Below are positions 1 through 9,686 of a stretch of 64,000 bases of DNA, one piece after another. Source of the DNA: Sulfopaludibacter sp035606355. GTDB taxonomy: Bacteria > Acidobacteriota > Terriglobia > Bryobacterales > Bryobacteraceae. Position numbers and translations under genes: made by a program. The first letter of the stretch is position 1. Each line of letters opens with the position of its first letter. The notes beneath the pieces were generated by a model. It did no database searches, was not told the DNA's origin, and saw nothing but the letters and a program-made list of their open reading frames with translations. The DNA lies in the NCBI GenBank assembly GCA_035606355.1, contig DATNFO010000015.1, positions 293,718 through 357,717 of the forward strand, in the 5' to 3' direction.

Positions 1-129
1 ACGCAGAATGCCGATGGCGCGAGTCACGACTGGCTGGACGACGCCATTGCGTTCGAGGTGGTGGATACGCGCGTGGCCGCGGGAGTGGCGAATCTGAGGG
101 CGAAGATTGCATGGCGCGTATCGCGGTGA
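1..129 (+). CDS. C-terminal end of a truncated gene, possibly a Wzt-like ABC ATPase tail
   Basis: An open frame enters from the left edge and stops with TGA at 127-129, leaving only the last 42 residues. The tail (a DWLDDAIAFEVVDT stretch, then GVANLRAKIAW) resembles the C-terminal carbohydrate-binding end of Wzt-type polysaccharide ABC-transporter ATPases, but 42 residues are too few to be sure. It overlaps the next gene by 19 nt in another frame, which suggests translational coupling. The family is a guess from memory; that the frame is coding is more secure. Confidence 0.4.
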   Translation, partial: TQNADGASHDWLDDAIAFEVVDTRVAAGVANLRAKIAWRVSR

Positions 130-383
130 AAGTTCATCCGAGAGCGCGGCGGACGGCACTGAACGGCCGTTTCGGCGAGGCTTATAAGTTGGACCTGGCG
201 GCGCCTCCGGTGGATGGCAAGGCGAACGAAGAGTGCGTGCGATTTTTTGCGGAGCTGGCGAAGGTGCCGCGGTCACGGGTGCGAATCGTGACGGGCGCGA
301 CGGCGCGGAACAAGGTGCTCGAGATCGAAGGCGTGGATCAGGCGAATTTGGATCGCCTCATTGATAACGCATCACGCGAGTGA
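111..383 (+). CDS. yggU: DUF167 / YggU family protein
   Basis: This 90-residue protein has the YggU/UPF0235 layout: an N-terminal KVHPRARR strand, then AAPPVDGKANEE and a helix FFAELAKVPRSRVRIVTGATARNK, where the conserved GxxxRxK stretch lies. The family is small, cytosolic and of unknown biochemical role, and bacterial members are usually 75-110 aa. The ATG at 111 lies inside the end of the upstream frame. The last 26 nt overlap, tail to tail, the minus-strand gene at 358-666. Confidence 0.85.
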   Translation: MARIAVKVHPRARRTALNGRFGEAYKLDLAAPPVDGKANEECVRFFAELAKVPRSRVRIVTGATARNKVLEIEGVDQANLDRLIDNASRE

Positions 384-666
384 CTAACAGGATGCCGCCG
401 AAAGCGATCAGGAGGCCGGTGATTAAACCGGCGCCCATTCCTCCCGCCATCCCGGGGAGCGGCAGATGCAGAACCACGGTTACGAGGATCGCCGCAAGGG
501 CGACAAACAAGTGCGACTCCCAACCAGACGCTCCGCGCGGTCGGAACGAGCGGCTTCCCGCAGCGGGGCAGGTTTCCCGCCGCTCCTCCGGAAATAACAA
601 TGCGTCGATGGATTTCAGCGCCACTTTTCCACTGATGGGGGATGCACACGCGGAGCAATTTGCCAT
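358..666 (-). CDS. Small zinc-ribbon membrane protein
   Basis: A 102-residue protein begins MANCSACASP, a single CxxC knuckle (Cys4, Cys7) with one more Cys at 33. It continues with a basic stretch and then a long hydrophobic C-terminal half, about residues 53-96, long enough for two membrane passes with a Gly-rich turn (PGMAGGMGAG). The ATG at 664-666 was chosen over a far upstream start in the same frame, because the upstream part lies antisense to the propeller gene and looks non-coding. The function is unknown. The metal-binding and membrane readings are inference from composition. Confidence 0.6.
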   Translation of the reverse strand: MANCSACASPISGKVALKSIDALLFPEERRETCPAAGSRSFRPRGASGWESHLFVALAAILVTVVLHLPLPGMAGGMGAGLITGLLIAFGGILLVTRVMRYQ

Positions 667-705
667 ACGGGGCCTTTGTAAACGAAGATTGTATCGCGGC
701 TCCCT

Positions 706-1728
706 ATGAAAACAACGATCTGTTTGATTGCGGTGGTTGCCTCCGCGTTTGCTCAAACCTGGCAGCCGCAGCAGAGCGGTAGCCGCTCTTCTTTGCGCGG
801 CATCTCCGCCGTAAACGCCGATGTGGTGTGGGCTAGCGGGAGCGGCGGAACTTACCTGGTGACCGCGGACGGCGGCCGCAACTGGACGGCGGGCAAGGTA
901 GCGGGCGCGGAGAACCTGGATTTCCGGGCGGTGCACGCGCTGGACCGCAATACCGCATGGCTGGTGTCGATCGGCACGGGAGAAGCTTCGCGCGTCATCA
1001 AAACCACGGACGGCGGCGCCACATGGCAGACGCAGTTGCAGAATCCCGATGCGAAGGGCTTCTTCGACGGCATCGCCTTTTGGGACCCGAAGCACGCGGT
1101 TCTGGTAGGCGATCCGGTTGACGGTCACGTGGTGGTGTTCACGACCGGTGATGGCGGCGAGCATTGGACGAGGCGCAGTACGCCGCCCGCGGTGGGCGCG
1201 GAAGGAGCGTTCGCGGCCAGCAACAGCTCGATCGCGGTGCGCGGCAGCAGCGAGGTGTGGATCGCCACCGGCGGTGTAGGCGCGGCGCGCGTGTTCCACT
1301 CGACGGACGGAGGCGCAACGTGGACGGTGACTCCGACGCCGATGCGCAATGACGGCGCGGGCGCAGGAATTTTTTCGATCTACTTCCGCGACGGCAAGTA
1401 CGGCATAGTGGTGGGCGGCGATTACACCAAGCCGAAGGAAACCACCGGCAACGTCGCGATCACCACGGACGGCGGCAAGACATGGAAGGCTCCCTCGGGC
1501 ACGCCGCCAAGCGGATTCCGGTCCGCGGTGGTATATAAGGCCGAGCGGCAATTGTGGCTCGCGACGGGCCCCACCGGCACGGATTATTCGACCGACGGCG
1601 GCCAAAACTGGACGGCCATGGATTCGACCGGGTACAACGCGCTGGAGTTCCTGCCGTCGGGCGCGGGATGGGCGGTGGGCGGGGGCGGGCGGATTGCTGC
1701 ATACCGCTCCGTCACCACCCTGAAATAG
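706..1728 (+). CDS. Secreted Ycf48-like / BNR beta-propeller protein
   Basis: 340 residues with a cleavable signal peptide (MKTTICLIAVVASAFA, cut near residue 16). The mature part repeats the pattern ST(D)GG-x-x-W about every 45-50 residues (TADGGRNWT, TTDGGATWQ, TGDGGEHWT, STDGGATWT, TTDGGKTWK, STDGGQNWT). This is the Asp-box signature of sialidase-like propellers and of the photosystem assembly factor Ycf48. Database entries of this kind are often called 'oxidoreductase' without evidence. No catalytic residues can be named; a structural or carbohydrate-binding role outside the cytoplasm is likely. It is monocistronic. Confidence 0.8.
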   Translation: MKTTICLIAVVASAFAQTWQPQQSGSRSSLRGISAVNADVVWASGSGGTYLVTADGGRNWTAGKVAGAENLDFRAVHALDRNTAWLVSIGTGEASRVIKTTDGGATWQTQLQNPDAKGFFDGIAFWDPKHAVLVGDPVDGHVVVFTTGDGGEHWTRRSTPPAVGAEGAFAASNSSIAVRGSSEVWIATGGVGAARVFHSTDGGATWTVTPTPMRNDGAGAGIFSIYFRDGKYGIVVGGDYTKPKETTGNVAITTDGGKTWKAPSGTPPSGFRSAVVYKAERQLWLATGPTGTDYSTDGGQNWTAMDSTGYNALEFLPSGAGWAVGGGGRIAAYRSVTTLK

Positions 1729-1837
1729 AGTGTCCGAGCGCGAACGCAAGTGTTCTAAATTGGGACGCTAGACAGGTACAACCTCGTTCGTTTTCAGCTA
1801 CATCGGCTGGCCGTGCGATTGCACCTTCCGCCTACTC

Positions 1838-3736
1838 ATGCGAACGCGTTGTCTGCTTGCCATTTTGCTTTGCCTGCCTCTGGGAGCTCAGGAAAACAGC
1901 TATCTCACGGTGCTGCCGCCGAAGCCGCGGCCGCTCGGGTTTCTGACGCGCAACTACCAGCAGCGCTACGTGCCGCCGGTGAATCTGACCAACTCCGGGC
2001 GTCTGGCGATGCTGATCCGGTCTAACAACCTGTACCTGACGGCGCAGGACGTGATCGCGCTGGTGCTCGAAAACAACCTGGACATCGAGATACAACGCTA
2101 TGGTCCGCTGCTGGCGCAGGAGGACATCATGCGCGCGCGGGTCGGCGGAGCGTTGCGCGCTCCGAGCACTCCGGTGGCGGCCGGCCCGGTGAGCGTGAGC
2201 ACGACAGGGATCAACGTGGGGGCGATCAGCCAGGCGGCCGGGTCGGGCGTCAATTCCGCGGGAAATATTACGGGGCAACTCGGCTCGCTGGTGCCGAATC
2301 TCGATCCGGTTCTTTCCTTCAACGCGAGCTTCGGGCACTTCACGTATCCGGAGAGCAACCTGATCGTGGACCAGACGAATTACCTGGTGCAGGGCTCGCA
2401 GAGTTTCAGCGCGAGTTACAACCAGCAGTTCATGCCGGGCACGGCGGTGCAGTTGTATTTCGGCAGCGGACGCACCACGGTGAACAGTCCGACGACTCTT
2501 CTCAGCCCGGTAACTCAGGGGCAACTGAGTCTGACCGTGTCGCAGAACCTGCTGCAGAGCTTCGGCGCGAGCGTCAACAGCCGGTACATCACGATCGCGC
2601 GCAATAACGCGAAGGTGACGGACCTGCAACTGAAGCAGCAGGTGATCACTACCGTATCGGCGGTGCTGAATCTCTACTGGGACCTGGTGGCGTTCAACGA
2701 GGACGTGCGCTTAAAGCAGCTTGCGCTGGAGGCGGCGGAGAAGCTGTACGCGGACAATCGCGAACAGCTTGCGGCGGGCGCGATTGCAGCCATCGAAGTG
2801 ACGCGCGCGCAGGCGGAGATTCCGGCGCGGCGGCAGGACGTGCTGATCTCGCAGACCAATTTGCTGCAACAGGAGATCGTGCTAAAGAACGCGCTCAGCA
2901 AGCGCGGCATCGAAGATCCGCTGCTGGCGGAGGTGCACATCGTGCCTCTGGACAGCATTCAGGTTCCGAAGGCGGGCGTGCTGCCGCCGGTGAAGGAGCT
3001 TATTGCGCAGGCGATGGCGCAGCGTCCGGATTTGCAGCAGACGCGCATCAATATCGAGAGCCAGGGCCTGTTGATCAAGGGCGACAGGAGCGCGCTGAAA
3101 CCATCGCTGCAGGCGTTTGCGAGTTTCACGAATCACGCGCAGATCGGCGTGCTCAATCCGCTGAATGTGGGTTTCCTGTACGGCCAGCCGGACCCGTTCT
3201 ATATCGGCGGATATGGCAGCTTTCTCGGGCAGTTGTTCCGGCGCAATTTCCCGGATTACTCGGCGGGATTCAACCTGACGATTCCGATTCGCAATCGCGC
3301 GGCGCAGGCCGATTATGCGATCGACCAGTTGAGCTTGCGGCAGTTGCAGCTTCAGCTTGAAAAGAGCGTGAACTCGGTGGGAGTGGACGTGCGCAACGCG
3401 ATGATCGGGCTGCAGCAGGCGCAGGCGCGGTATGAGACGGCGGTGGAAACGCGCAAGCTCGCGGAGGACACGCTGAAGGCTGAGCAAAAGAAGAACGAGT
3501 ATGGCAAGAGCACGAGCGCGCTGGTGATTCTGGCGCAGCGCGACGTGGTGACGTCGGAGAGCGAAGAAGTGCAGTCGATGGCGAACTACACGCATGCGCG
3601 CATCGCGTTTGAAGAGGCTTTGGGAGTCACGCTGGAGCGCAACAATATCACGATGCGGGAAGCGGAGGCCGGGCGCGTGGAGAGGCAGAGTTCCCTGCCC
3701 GACGTGCTGCCCGCGAGCAAAGGAGGCGCGCAATGA
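1838..3736 (+). CDS. TolC-family outer-membrane efflux protein (first of a pair)
   Basis: 632 residues with a signal peptide (MRTRCLLAILLCLPLGAQ). It shows the OEP architecture of two repeats of long alpha-hairpins separated by beta-strand stretches, with helical segments around LNLYWDLVAFNEDVRLKQLALEAAEKLY and LQQAQARYETAVETRKLAEDTLKAEQKK typical of the TolC barrel-tunnel. It is longer than classical TolC (about 490 aa) through an N-terminal extension of about 100 residues that also exists in the second copy. The ATGA overlap with the next gene implies coupled translation and probably co-assembly or related export roles. No inner-membrane partner is adjacent. Confidence 0.85.
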   Translation: MRTRCLLAILLCLPLGAQENSYLTVLPPKPRPLGFLTRNYQQRYVPPVNLTNSGRLAMLIRSNNLYLTAQDVIALVLENNLDIEIQRYGPLLAQEDIMRARVGGALRAPSTPVAAGPVSVSTTGINVGAISQAAGSGVNSAGNITGQLGSLVPNLDPVLSFNASFGHFTYPESNLIVDQTNYLVQGSQSFSASYNQQFMPGTAVQLYFGSGRTTVNSPTTLLSPVTQGQLSLTVSQNLLQSFGASVNSRYITIARNNAKVTDLQLKQQVITTVSAVLNLYWDLVAFNEDVRLKQLALEAAEKLYADNREQLAAGAIAAIEVTRAQAEIPARRQDVLISQTNLLQQEIVLKNALSKRGIEDPLLAEVHIVPLDSIQVPKAGVLPPVKELIAQAMAQRPDLQQTRINIESQGLLIKGDRSALKPSLQAFASFTNHAQIGVLNPLNVGFLYGQPDPFYIGGYGSFLGQLFRRNFPDYSAGFNLTIPIRNRAAQADYAIDQLSLRQLQLQLEKSVNSVGVDVRNAMIGLQQAQARYETAVETRKLAEDTLKAEQKKNEYGKSTSALVILAQRDVVTSESEEVQSMANYTHARIAFEEALGVTLERNNITMREAEAGRVERQSSLPDVLPASKGGAQ

Positions 3737-5538
3737 AGCGGCTGCTTTTGAGCGCGGCTCTAGGGTGGACCGCGATTGCGCAGACGGTGCCGCCGATCGG
3801 GCCGGTGCGTCCGGGCGGGTGGCCGATCCTGCGATCGTACAAGCCGGTATATGTGCCGGAGCTGCGCGTCAACCACGGGCTGCGGCTGCATGACTTGATC
3901 CGCGCCGGCACGGTGCATCTGACGATTCACGATGCCATCGAGCTGGCGCTGGAGAATTCACTGGATCTCGAAATCCAGCGCTATGCAATCGTGCAAGCGG
4001 ATTGGCAGGTGCAGCGCGCGCAATCGGGCGGTCCCCTGCGCGGGGTGACGGCGGCCAGTTCGGTGAGTGTGAATCTGGGCGCGGGCCAAGGCGTCGCCGG
4101 CATTTCGCGCGGAGGAGGCGGAGGAGGCGGCGGCGGAATCGCTACGCTCTCGGGCGCGGCGCTGATTCAACAGGTGGGTCCGGTGACGCCGCAACTCGAT
4201 CCGATCGTGAACGTGCAGACTTCGTTCGGGCACCAGACGACGCCGTTCGACCAGATCGTACTTTCGGGCGTGACGAACCTGGTGGACACATACCGGAGCT
4301 ACGATGCGGCGGTGCAGCAAGGGACGCTGCTGGGCGGATCGGTGCGGCTTTCGTATCACGATTCGTACTCCAACGAATCGGCGCCGACGGACGTGCTGAA
4401 CCCGACGACGTTCGCGCAGCTGAACTTTTCATACACGCAGAGTTTGCTGGACGGATTCGGCGAGAAGGTGAACGGGCGATTCATACGGATCGCCGAGCGG
4501 GGCGTGGACCGCAGCCGCGAACAGTATCGGTCGCGTGTGAGCGCGGTGGTGCGGTCGGTGCTGGACACGTACTGGGACCTTTCGGTAGCGGCCGACGATT
4601 TGAAATACAAGCGGCGGAATTACGAGCTGGCGCAGGGGCTGTTGTCCGATACGCGGAAGCAGATTGCGGCGGGGGCGGCGCCCGCGGTGGATTTGATCGC
4701 GGCGCAGGCGGACGCAGCGCGGCAGCAGCAGGCGTTTCGCGTGGCGTCCAACACGGCAGTGCTGCGCGAGAATTCCATGAAGGATCTGCTGACGTGGCAC
4801 GGCGGCCAGGATGAGGAACTGGACGCGGCGCACATCGTCACGGTAGACACGCTGCAGGTGCCGGACATCGACGACATACCGAGCGTGAGCGAACTGATGG
4901 CGACGGCGCGGGATCAGCGGCCGGACATCGTGCTGGCGCGCATGCAGACGGAGATCGCGCGGCTGAACACGATCGGCACCGCGAACGGTGTGCTGCCGAC
5001 GCTGCGAGCGAGCATTTCCAGCTACAACAACGGGCAAACGGGGTCGCTAGTGCCGGGCGCGGGAGCGGACAAGTATTTCGTGGGCGGATTGGGGTCGGCG
5101 CTGGGACAGGTGTTCCGGCGGAATTTTCCGAATGAGCGCTTGGGAGTGAGCTACAACGGGCCGATCAAGAACTGGCAGGCGATTGCGGATTTCGAGATCG
5201 ATCAGTTGAGCGCGCGGCAATCGGAGTTGAATACGCAGCGGACGTTGAACGCGCTGGCAGTGGAGATTTCGAATCAGGTGGCGGCGATCCGGCAGGCTCG
5301 GGCGCGGTATGTAGCGGCGGTGGAAAGCCGGCAGCTTTCCGAGAAGCTCGCGGCGGGCGAGGAGGAAAAGCTGCAGTATGGAACGTCGACCGTCGGGGCG
5401 GTGGTGATCGCGCGGCGGGATCTCGCGAATGCGCAATCGGCGGAGTTGACGGCGGCTTCGACTTATGTGCATGCGAAGGTGGCTTTGGACGAGGGGCTGG
5501 GCCGGACGCTGGCGGCTAATGATGTGGAGATGAAGTAG
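3733..5538 (+). CDS. TolC-family outer-membrane efflux protein (second of a pair)
   Basis: 601 residues, paralogous to the preceding gene. They share the N-terminal motif 'HDLIRAGTVHLTIHDAIELALENSLDLEIQ' in place of 'ARMLIRSNNLYLTAQDVIALVLENNLDIEIQ', the LGQ(L/V)FRRNFP signature and the ending with helices rich in Ala and Gln. A Gly tract of nine consecutive Gly (GGGGGGGGG) lies near residue 130. The start ATG overlaps the stop of the first copy by 4 nt. Its TAG stop (5536-5538) is also the first three bases of a palindromic repeat, and a decayed copy of its 3' end follows at 5628-5779. Confidence 0.85.
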   Translation: MKRLLLSAALGWTAIAQTVPPIGPVRPGGWPILRSYKPVYVPELRVNHGLRLHDLIRAGTVHLTIHDAIELALENSLDLEIQRYAIVQADWQVQRAQSGGPLRGVTAASSVSVNLGAGQGVAGISRGGGGGGGGGIATLSGAALIQQVGPVTPQLDPIVNVQTSFGHQTTPFDQIVLSGVTNLVDTYRSYDAAVQQGTLLGGSVRLSYHDSYSNESAPTDVLNPTTFAQLNFSYTQSLLDGFGEKVNGRFIRIAERGVDRSREQYRSRVSAVVRSVLDTYWDLSVAADDLKYKRRNYELAQGLLSDTRKQIAAGAAPAVDLIAAQADAARQQQAFRVASNTAVLRENSMKDLLTWHGGQDEELDAAHIVTVDTLQVPDIDDIPSVSELMATARDQRPDIVLARMQTEIARLNTIGTANGVLPTLRASISSYNNGQTGSLVPGAGADKYFVGGLGSALGQVFRRNFPNERLGVSYNGPIKNWQAIADFEIDQLSARQSELNTQRTLNALAVEISNQVAAIRQARARYVAAVESRQLSEKLAAGEEEKLQYGTSTVGAVVIARRDLANAQSAELTAASTYVHAKVALDEGLGRTLAANDVEMK

Positions 5539-5627
5539 CGACCGGTCTCCAGACGGGTTGCAAAGTCGCGCTCCGCGCGACCCGATGGAAGGATTCCTGT
5601 CGGCACGTGGCAAAGACTCGTACATTA
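5536..5627 (+). repeat. Composite palindromic repeat after tolC2
   Basis: It begins TAGCGACCGGTCTCCAGACG (near-palindromic arms around TCCA). A GTCGCGC/GCGCGAC hairpin with a TCC loop follows, and then the module around GGAAGGATTCCTGTCGGCAC. The same modules recur at 13049, 18595, 21284 and elsewhere in this window. The first three bases serve as the stop codon of the gene. Confidence 0.8.
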
Positions 5628-5779
5628 CGCGCTGGCAGTGGAGATTGCGAATCAGGTGGCGGCGATCCGGCAGCTTTCCGAGAAGCGCGGCGGCGGCTTC
5701 CACTTATGTGCATGCGAAGGTGGCTTTGGACGAGGGGTTGGGCCGGACGCTGGCAGCTAATGATGTGGAGATGAAGTAG
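5628..5779 (+). pseudogene. Duplicated, internally deleted 3' end of tolC2
   Basis: The stretch repeats three separate pieces of the preceding gene in order. These are about 5250-5298 (GCGCTGGCAGTGGAGAT... AATCAGGTGGCGGCGATCC), about 5329-5346 (CGGCAGCTTTCCGAGAAG) and about 5450-5538 (GCGGCTTC.ACTTATGTGC to the stop codon), with a few base changes. The joints fall at short shared words (CGGCAG, GCGGCGG), which suggests deletion by microhomology after an initial duplication. It has no start signal and is not expected to make a protein. A stub of the repeat (TAGCGACGCC) follows the copied stop codon. Confidence 0.85.
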
Positions 5780-5926
5780 CGACGCCGGCGCCCACAAGTT
5801 TTTGATAGTAGTAGCCGCGCAGTGTGAGTAAACACTCATACATTTTAAGAACGTAAGTTGCCCCGGCCTGTACGTCAGGGACTGCCGGTGTTACGATATC
5901 GGCAAATCGCTTGTGAGAGGGGTAAT

Positions 5927-8900
5927 ATGCGAAACTTGTGTAACTTGTTTCTTGCCTTAGCGGTGTGTGCCTGTGCGCTGCTTGGTCAAGCACTTACGTC
6001 TTTGACCGGAAGTGTTTCCGATCCATCCGGTGCGGTGATTCCCGGAGCTACGATCACAATTACTAACGACGCCACTCATGCCACCCGGCAGACGACTGCC
6101 GATTCCGGGGGCCGCTATTCGTTCTTACAAGTGGAACCGGGGACTTACACGGTAACTGCGAAGGCGCCCGGTTTCGCGCAGGTCTCCATGCCGAACGTCG
6201 AGTTACTGGTGAATACTCCGGCAAGCCTGCCGATCCGCTTCCAACAGGTCGGGACCGTGAACGAAACGGTTCAGGTATCCGCCGAGGCGACTCAGGTCAA
6301 CACCACCGACGCATCCCTGGGGAATGCCGTGAGCGGCAACGTGATTACGCAAGTGCCCCTGGAAGGCCGCAACGTGGTCGGCCTACTGGCGCTGCAGCCC
6401 GGCGTGGTTTTTCTGGGTGAGCCGGATCCGGGGACGAACGGCGACCATCGAAGCGGCGCGGTGAATGGCGGCAAAACGGACCAGGCGAATGTTACGCTCG
6501 ACGGCGTGGACGTGAACGATCAGCAGAACCACACCGCATTTACCAGCGTGCTGCGCGTGACGTTGGATTCGGTGGAAGAGTTCCGCACGATCACAACCAA
6601 CGGGGGCGCGGATATGGGGCGCACCTCCGGGGCGCAAGTCACACTCGTCACCCGCAGCGGAACGAATACGTTCCATGGGTCGCTGTATGAGGTCAACCGC
6701 AACACCGCGCTGGAAGCGAATAACTTCTTCAATAACCGGATTGGAACGCCGCGAACCCAGTTAGTGCGGAATGTGTTCGGCGGGTCCCTGGGCGGTCCGA
6801 TCAAGAAAGACCGGTTGTTCTTCTTTCTGAATTACGAAGGCCGCCGCGATGCAAGCTCGCAGTCGGTGGTTCGTACGGTTCCGACAGCCGATTTCCGGAA
6901 CGGCATCTTCACTTACCAGCGGAAGGACGGAAGCGTCGGGCAACTCAGTCCGGCGCAGATTACGGCGCTGGACCCGGCGCACATCGGCCCGAGCGCGGCC
7001 GTGCTCAACCTGCTGAAGACGTATCCGCTGCCGAACGATTCTTCGGTAGGAGATAAGTTGAACACACTCGGCTACCGCTTCAACGCAGCGGTCCCGTTGA
7101 GCTGGAACACTTACATTGCGCGTCTGAACTGGCAGGTGGATTCAGCCGGGAAGCACCAGGTATTCTGGCGCGGAAATCTGCAGAACGACGACTTCATCCC
7201 GAACTCTTCCGCGGCCCTTCCCCAATTTCCGGGCGCCGCGGCCAGCCGTTACCTCGATAACAACAAGGGCTTCGCGGTGGGTTATACTGCACTGCTGACT
7301 CCCTCATTGACCTCCAATCTGCGGTGGGGTTTCACGCGGCAGAGTTATGACAGCACCGGACTCATCAGCGCGGACTATGTGTTCTTCCGCAATATCGATT
7401 CTCCAGTAGCACTTACTCCGGGATTGAGCCGGACCGTTCCCGTGCATACCATCGGCGAAGATATGGCCTGGATCAAGGGAGCCCACAGCATCACCTTTGG
7501 AGCTACGGCCCTGCTGGTGAACAACAGAAGCACGACGTTCTCGCACTCATTCAGTACGGGCTACCTGAATTCATCCGTTCTGCTTGATGGCGGCTTGAGC
7601 CTTCTGGCGTCCGACGCAGCCAACACTACGGCATACAAACGGCTGATGGTGGACATGCTCGGGCTGATTCCCGAAGTGGACGCGCAGTATAACTACGATG
7701 CGTCCGGTAACGTGCTGCCGCAGGGCGCCGGAGTCTCGCGCAGCTTCATCGACCACGATTGGGAATTTTATGCGCAGGATAGCTGGAAAGTAAAGCGCAA
7801 TTTCACGGTAACCGCGGGACTCAGGTTCACTTACTCGCCTCCGGTATATGAGGCGAATGGACAGCAGGCAAGCCCGAACATTCCCCTGGGCCAGTGGTTC
7901 AACGAACGCGGCGCACTGGCGGCGCAGGGGCAATCGCAAGCAGGCGCCGGTCCGATTTCTTTAAACCTTTTGGGCGCCCCCGGGACTCACGGGTTGTATA
8001 ACGCGCAAAAAGATTGGTCGCCGCGCGCGGCCATCGCTTACTCGCCGCACGCGGACTCCGGAATCTCGAAGTTCCTGTTTGGCGGTGAGGGAAAGACGTC
8101 AATCCGCGCGGGTTTCGGCATGTACTATGACCTGTTCGGCGAAGGCGTGGCGCGCGAGTACGATTCAACGGAACTTGGCTTCTCCAGTTTCCTGCCCTCA
8201 ACGGTATCGCCGAGCAATCCGCTCTCGAATGCGGCGACGGCTCCGCGATTCACCGGCTTCTATAACCTGCCGTCGCAGTTCCTGGCGCCGGCGCCGAAAG
8301 GCGGCTTCCCGCAGACTTATCCGAATTCGTTCGCAGTGGCGAATTCGGTGGACCAGGCGATCAAGTCGCCGTACACGATGAATATCGATTTCAGCATCGG
8401 GCGCGAATTCGGCCACGGGCTGTATATACAGGGCAGTTATGTGGGACGGCTGTCGCGGCATTCGCTGGCGCACGTCGACCTCGCGATGCCTACTAACCTG
8501 GTGGATACCAAGAGCGGCCAGACTTACTTCCAGGCGGCAACGGCGATGTCGCTGCTCTCGCGGCAGAATGGCGCGAACGGCGTTCCGGTATCCGCAGTGA
8601 AACCGATTCCGTTTTTCGAAGACCTGTTCAAGGGGTATGCCGACCCGGCGCACGGCCTGACGGCGACGCAGGTGTTGTACCGCGATTACTTCCTGCCGAA
8701 CGTGTACAACGAAACTACGGCGCAGCAGTTGATCGACGACATCGGTTCGGATTGCGACCCGTGCAGCATCCTGGGTCCAAACGCGATGTACAGCAAGCAG
8801 TTTGCCGCTCTCTCCTCGCTATCGACGGTCGGCGGCGGAAACTATCATGCAATGCAGTGGACGGTCCGGAAACGGCTCGGCAGCAGTTTGCAGTTCGATT

Positions 8901-9619
8901 TCAATTGGACATGGTCTAAGGCGACGGACCTTTCGTCTTATGGCGAAAGTTTTCAGAACGGCAACGGGAGTTACACGGGTCTGGTGCAGAACGCATGGAA
9001 TCCGGGAGAGCAGAAAGGAGTGGCGGACTTCGATACCACGCATCTGTTCAGCGCGTTCGTGGTGTATCAACTGCCGTTCGGCCACGGCAAAACGTTCCTG
9101 AACACGTCGAGCCGCGTGGTAGACGCGTTTTTGGGCGGCTGGCAGTTCAGCGGAATCTGGCATGCGTCCACGGGCTTCCCGGTGAGCGTGGGCAACGGCG
9201 GCAACTGGCCGACGGACTGGCAACTGACGCCTGTCGCGACGCTGGTTGGTCCGGTGCCGGTGCAGCAGACCACGAAGAATGGCGGTCACGGCGGCCCGAA
9301 CATGTTTGCCGATCCGGTGGCGGCACTGTCCAGCTTCGATTACACGCTGCCCGGACAAACGGGAAATCGCAATATCATTCGCGGCGATGGACTGTTCAGC
9401 CTGGACGTGGGTCTCGGTAAGGAGTTCACAATTCTCACTCGCAAGGATCGCACTCACACGCTGCAGATTCGCGGAGAAGCATTCAACGTCAGCAACACGG
9501 TGAGATTCGATCCGGCGAGCGCTCAATTGTCGATTGACAGCCCGGCGACATTCGGGAATTACTCGTCGGTTTTGGGAAACCCGCGAGTGATTCAGTTGAC
9601 GGGGCGGTATCAGTTCTAG
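5927..9619 (+). CDS. Oar-type TonB-dependent receptor
   Basis: 1230 residues. The start at 5927 is preferred over an in-frame upstream ATG because it follows a GAGAGGGG ribosome site and opens a signal peptide (MRNLCNLFLALAVCACALLGQ). Residues about 25-110 form a carboxypeptidase-regulatory-like beta-sandwich (LTGSVSDPSGAVIPGATITI...). A plug domain follows with the LDGVDVNDQQN and RNVFGGSLGGPIKKDRLFFF motifs that mark this acidobacterial/myxobacterial Oar family, then a long 22-strand barrel ending in an aromatic residue (GRYQF). It probably imports or binds large substrates at the outer membrane using TonB energy. A strong intrinsic terminator lies about 70 nt downstream. Confidence 0.9.
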   Translation: MRNLCNLFLALAVCACALLGQALTSLTGSVSDPSGAVIPGATITITNDATHATRQTTADSGGRYSFLQVEPGTYTVTAKAPGFAQVSMPNVELLVNTPASLPIRFQQVGTVNETVQVSAEATQVNTTDASLGNAVSGNVITQVPLEGRNVVGLLALQPGVVFLGEPDPGTNGDHRSGAVNGGKTDQANVTLDGVDVNDQQNHTAFTSVLRVTLDSVEEFRTITTNGGADMGRTSGAQVTLVTRSGTNTFHGSLYEVNRNTALEANNFFNNRIGTPRTQLVRNVFGGSLGGPIKKDRLFFFLNYEGRRDASSQSVVRTVPTADFRNGIFTYQRKDGSVGQLSPAQITALDPAHIGPSAAVLNLLKTYPLPNDSSVGDKLNTLGYRFNAAVPLSWNTYIARLNWQVDSAGKHQVFWRGNLQNDDFIPNSSAALPQFPGAAASRYLDNNKGFAVGYTALLTPSLTSNLRWGFTRQSYDSTGLISADYVFFRNIDSPVALTPGLSRTVPVHTIGEDMAWIKGAHSITFGATALLVNNRSTTFSHSFSTGYLNSSVLLDGGLSLLASDAANTTAYKRLMVDMLGLIPEVDAQYNYDASGNVLPQGAGVSRSFIDHDWEFYAQDSWKVKRNFTVTAGLRFTYSPPVYEANGQQASPNIPLGQWFNERGALAAQGQSQAGAGPISLNLLGAPGTHGLYNAQKDWSPRAAIAYSPHADSGISKFLFGGEGKTSIRAGFGMYYDLFGEGVAREYDSTELGFSSFLPSTVSPSNPLSNAATAPRFTGFYNLPSQFLAPAPKGGFPQTYPNSFAVANSVDQAIKSPYTMNIDFSIGREFGHGLYIQGSYVGRLSRHSLAHVDLAMPTNLVDTKSGQTYFQAATAMSLLSRQNGANGVPVSAVKPIPFFEDLFKGYADPAHGLTATQVLYRDYFLPNVYNETTAQQLIDDIGSDCDPCSILGPNAMYSKQFAALSSLSTVGGGNYHAMQWTVRKRLGSSLQFDFNWTWSKATDLSSYGESFQNGNGSYTGLVQNAWNPGEQKGVADFDTTHLFSAFVVYQLPFGHGKTFLNTSSRVVDAFLGGWQFSGIWHASTGFPVSVGNGGNWPTDWQLTPVATLVGPVPVQQTTKNGGHGGPNMFADPVAALSSFDYTLPGQTGNRNIIRGDGLFSLDVGLGKEFTILTRKDRTHTLQIRGEAFNVSNTVRFDPASAQLSIDSPATFGNYSSVLGNPRVIQLTGRYQF

Positions 9620-9686
9620 TCCCGGCAGTCCCACGTACGGACACCATCGAAGGGAATTGCAGCAGCAAGTGATTGATAGATAAGAC

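Noticed and set aside
358..1749. 463-residue minus-strand frame antisense to the propeller gene
   Set aside because: Arg/His/Ala-rich shadow typical of the opposite strand of a GC-rich gene; only its last 102 codons (358-666) look real.
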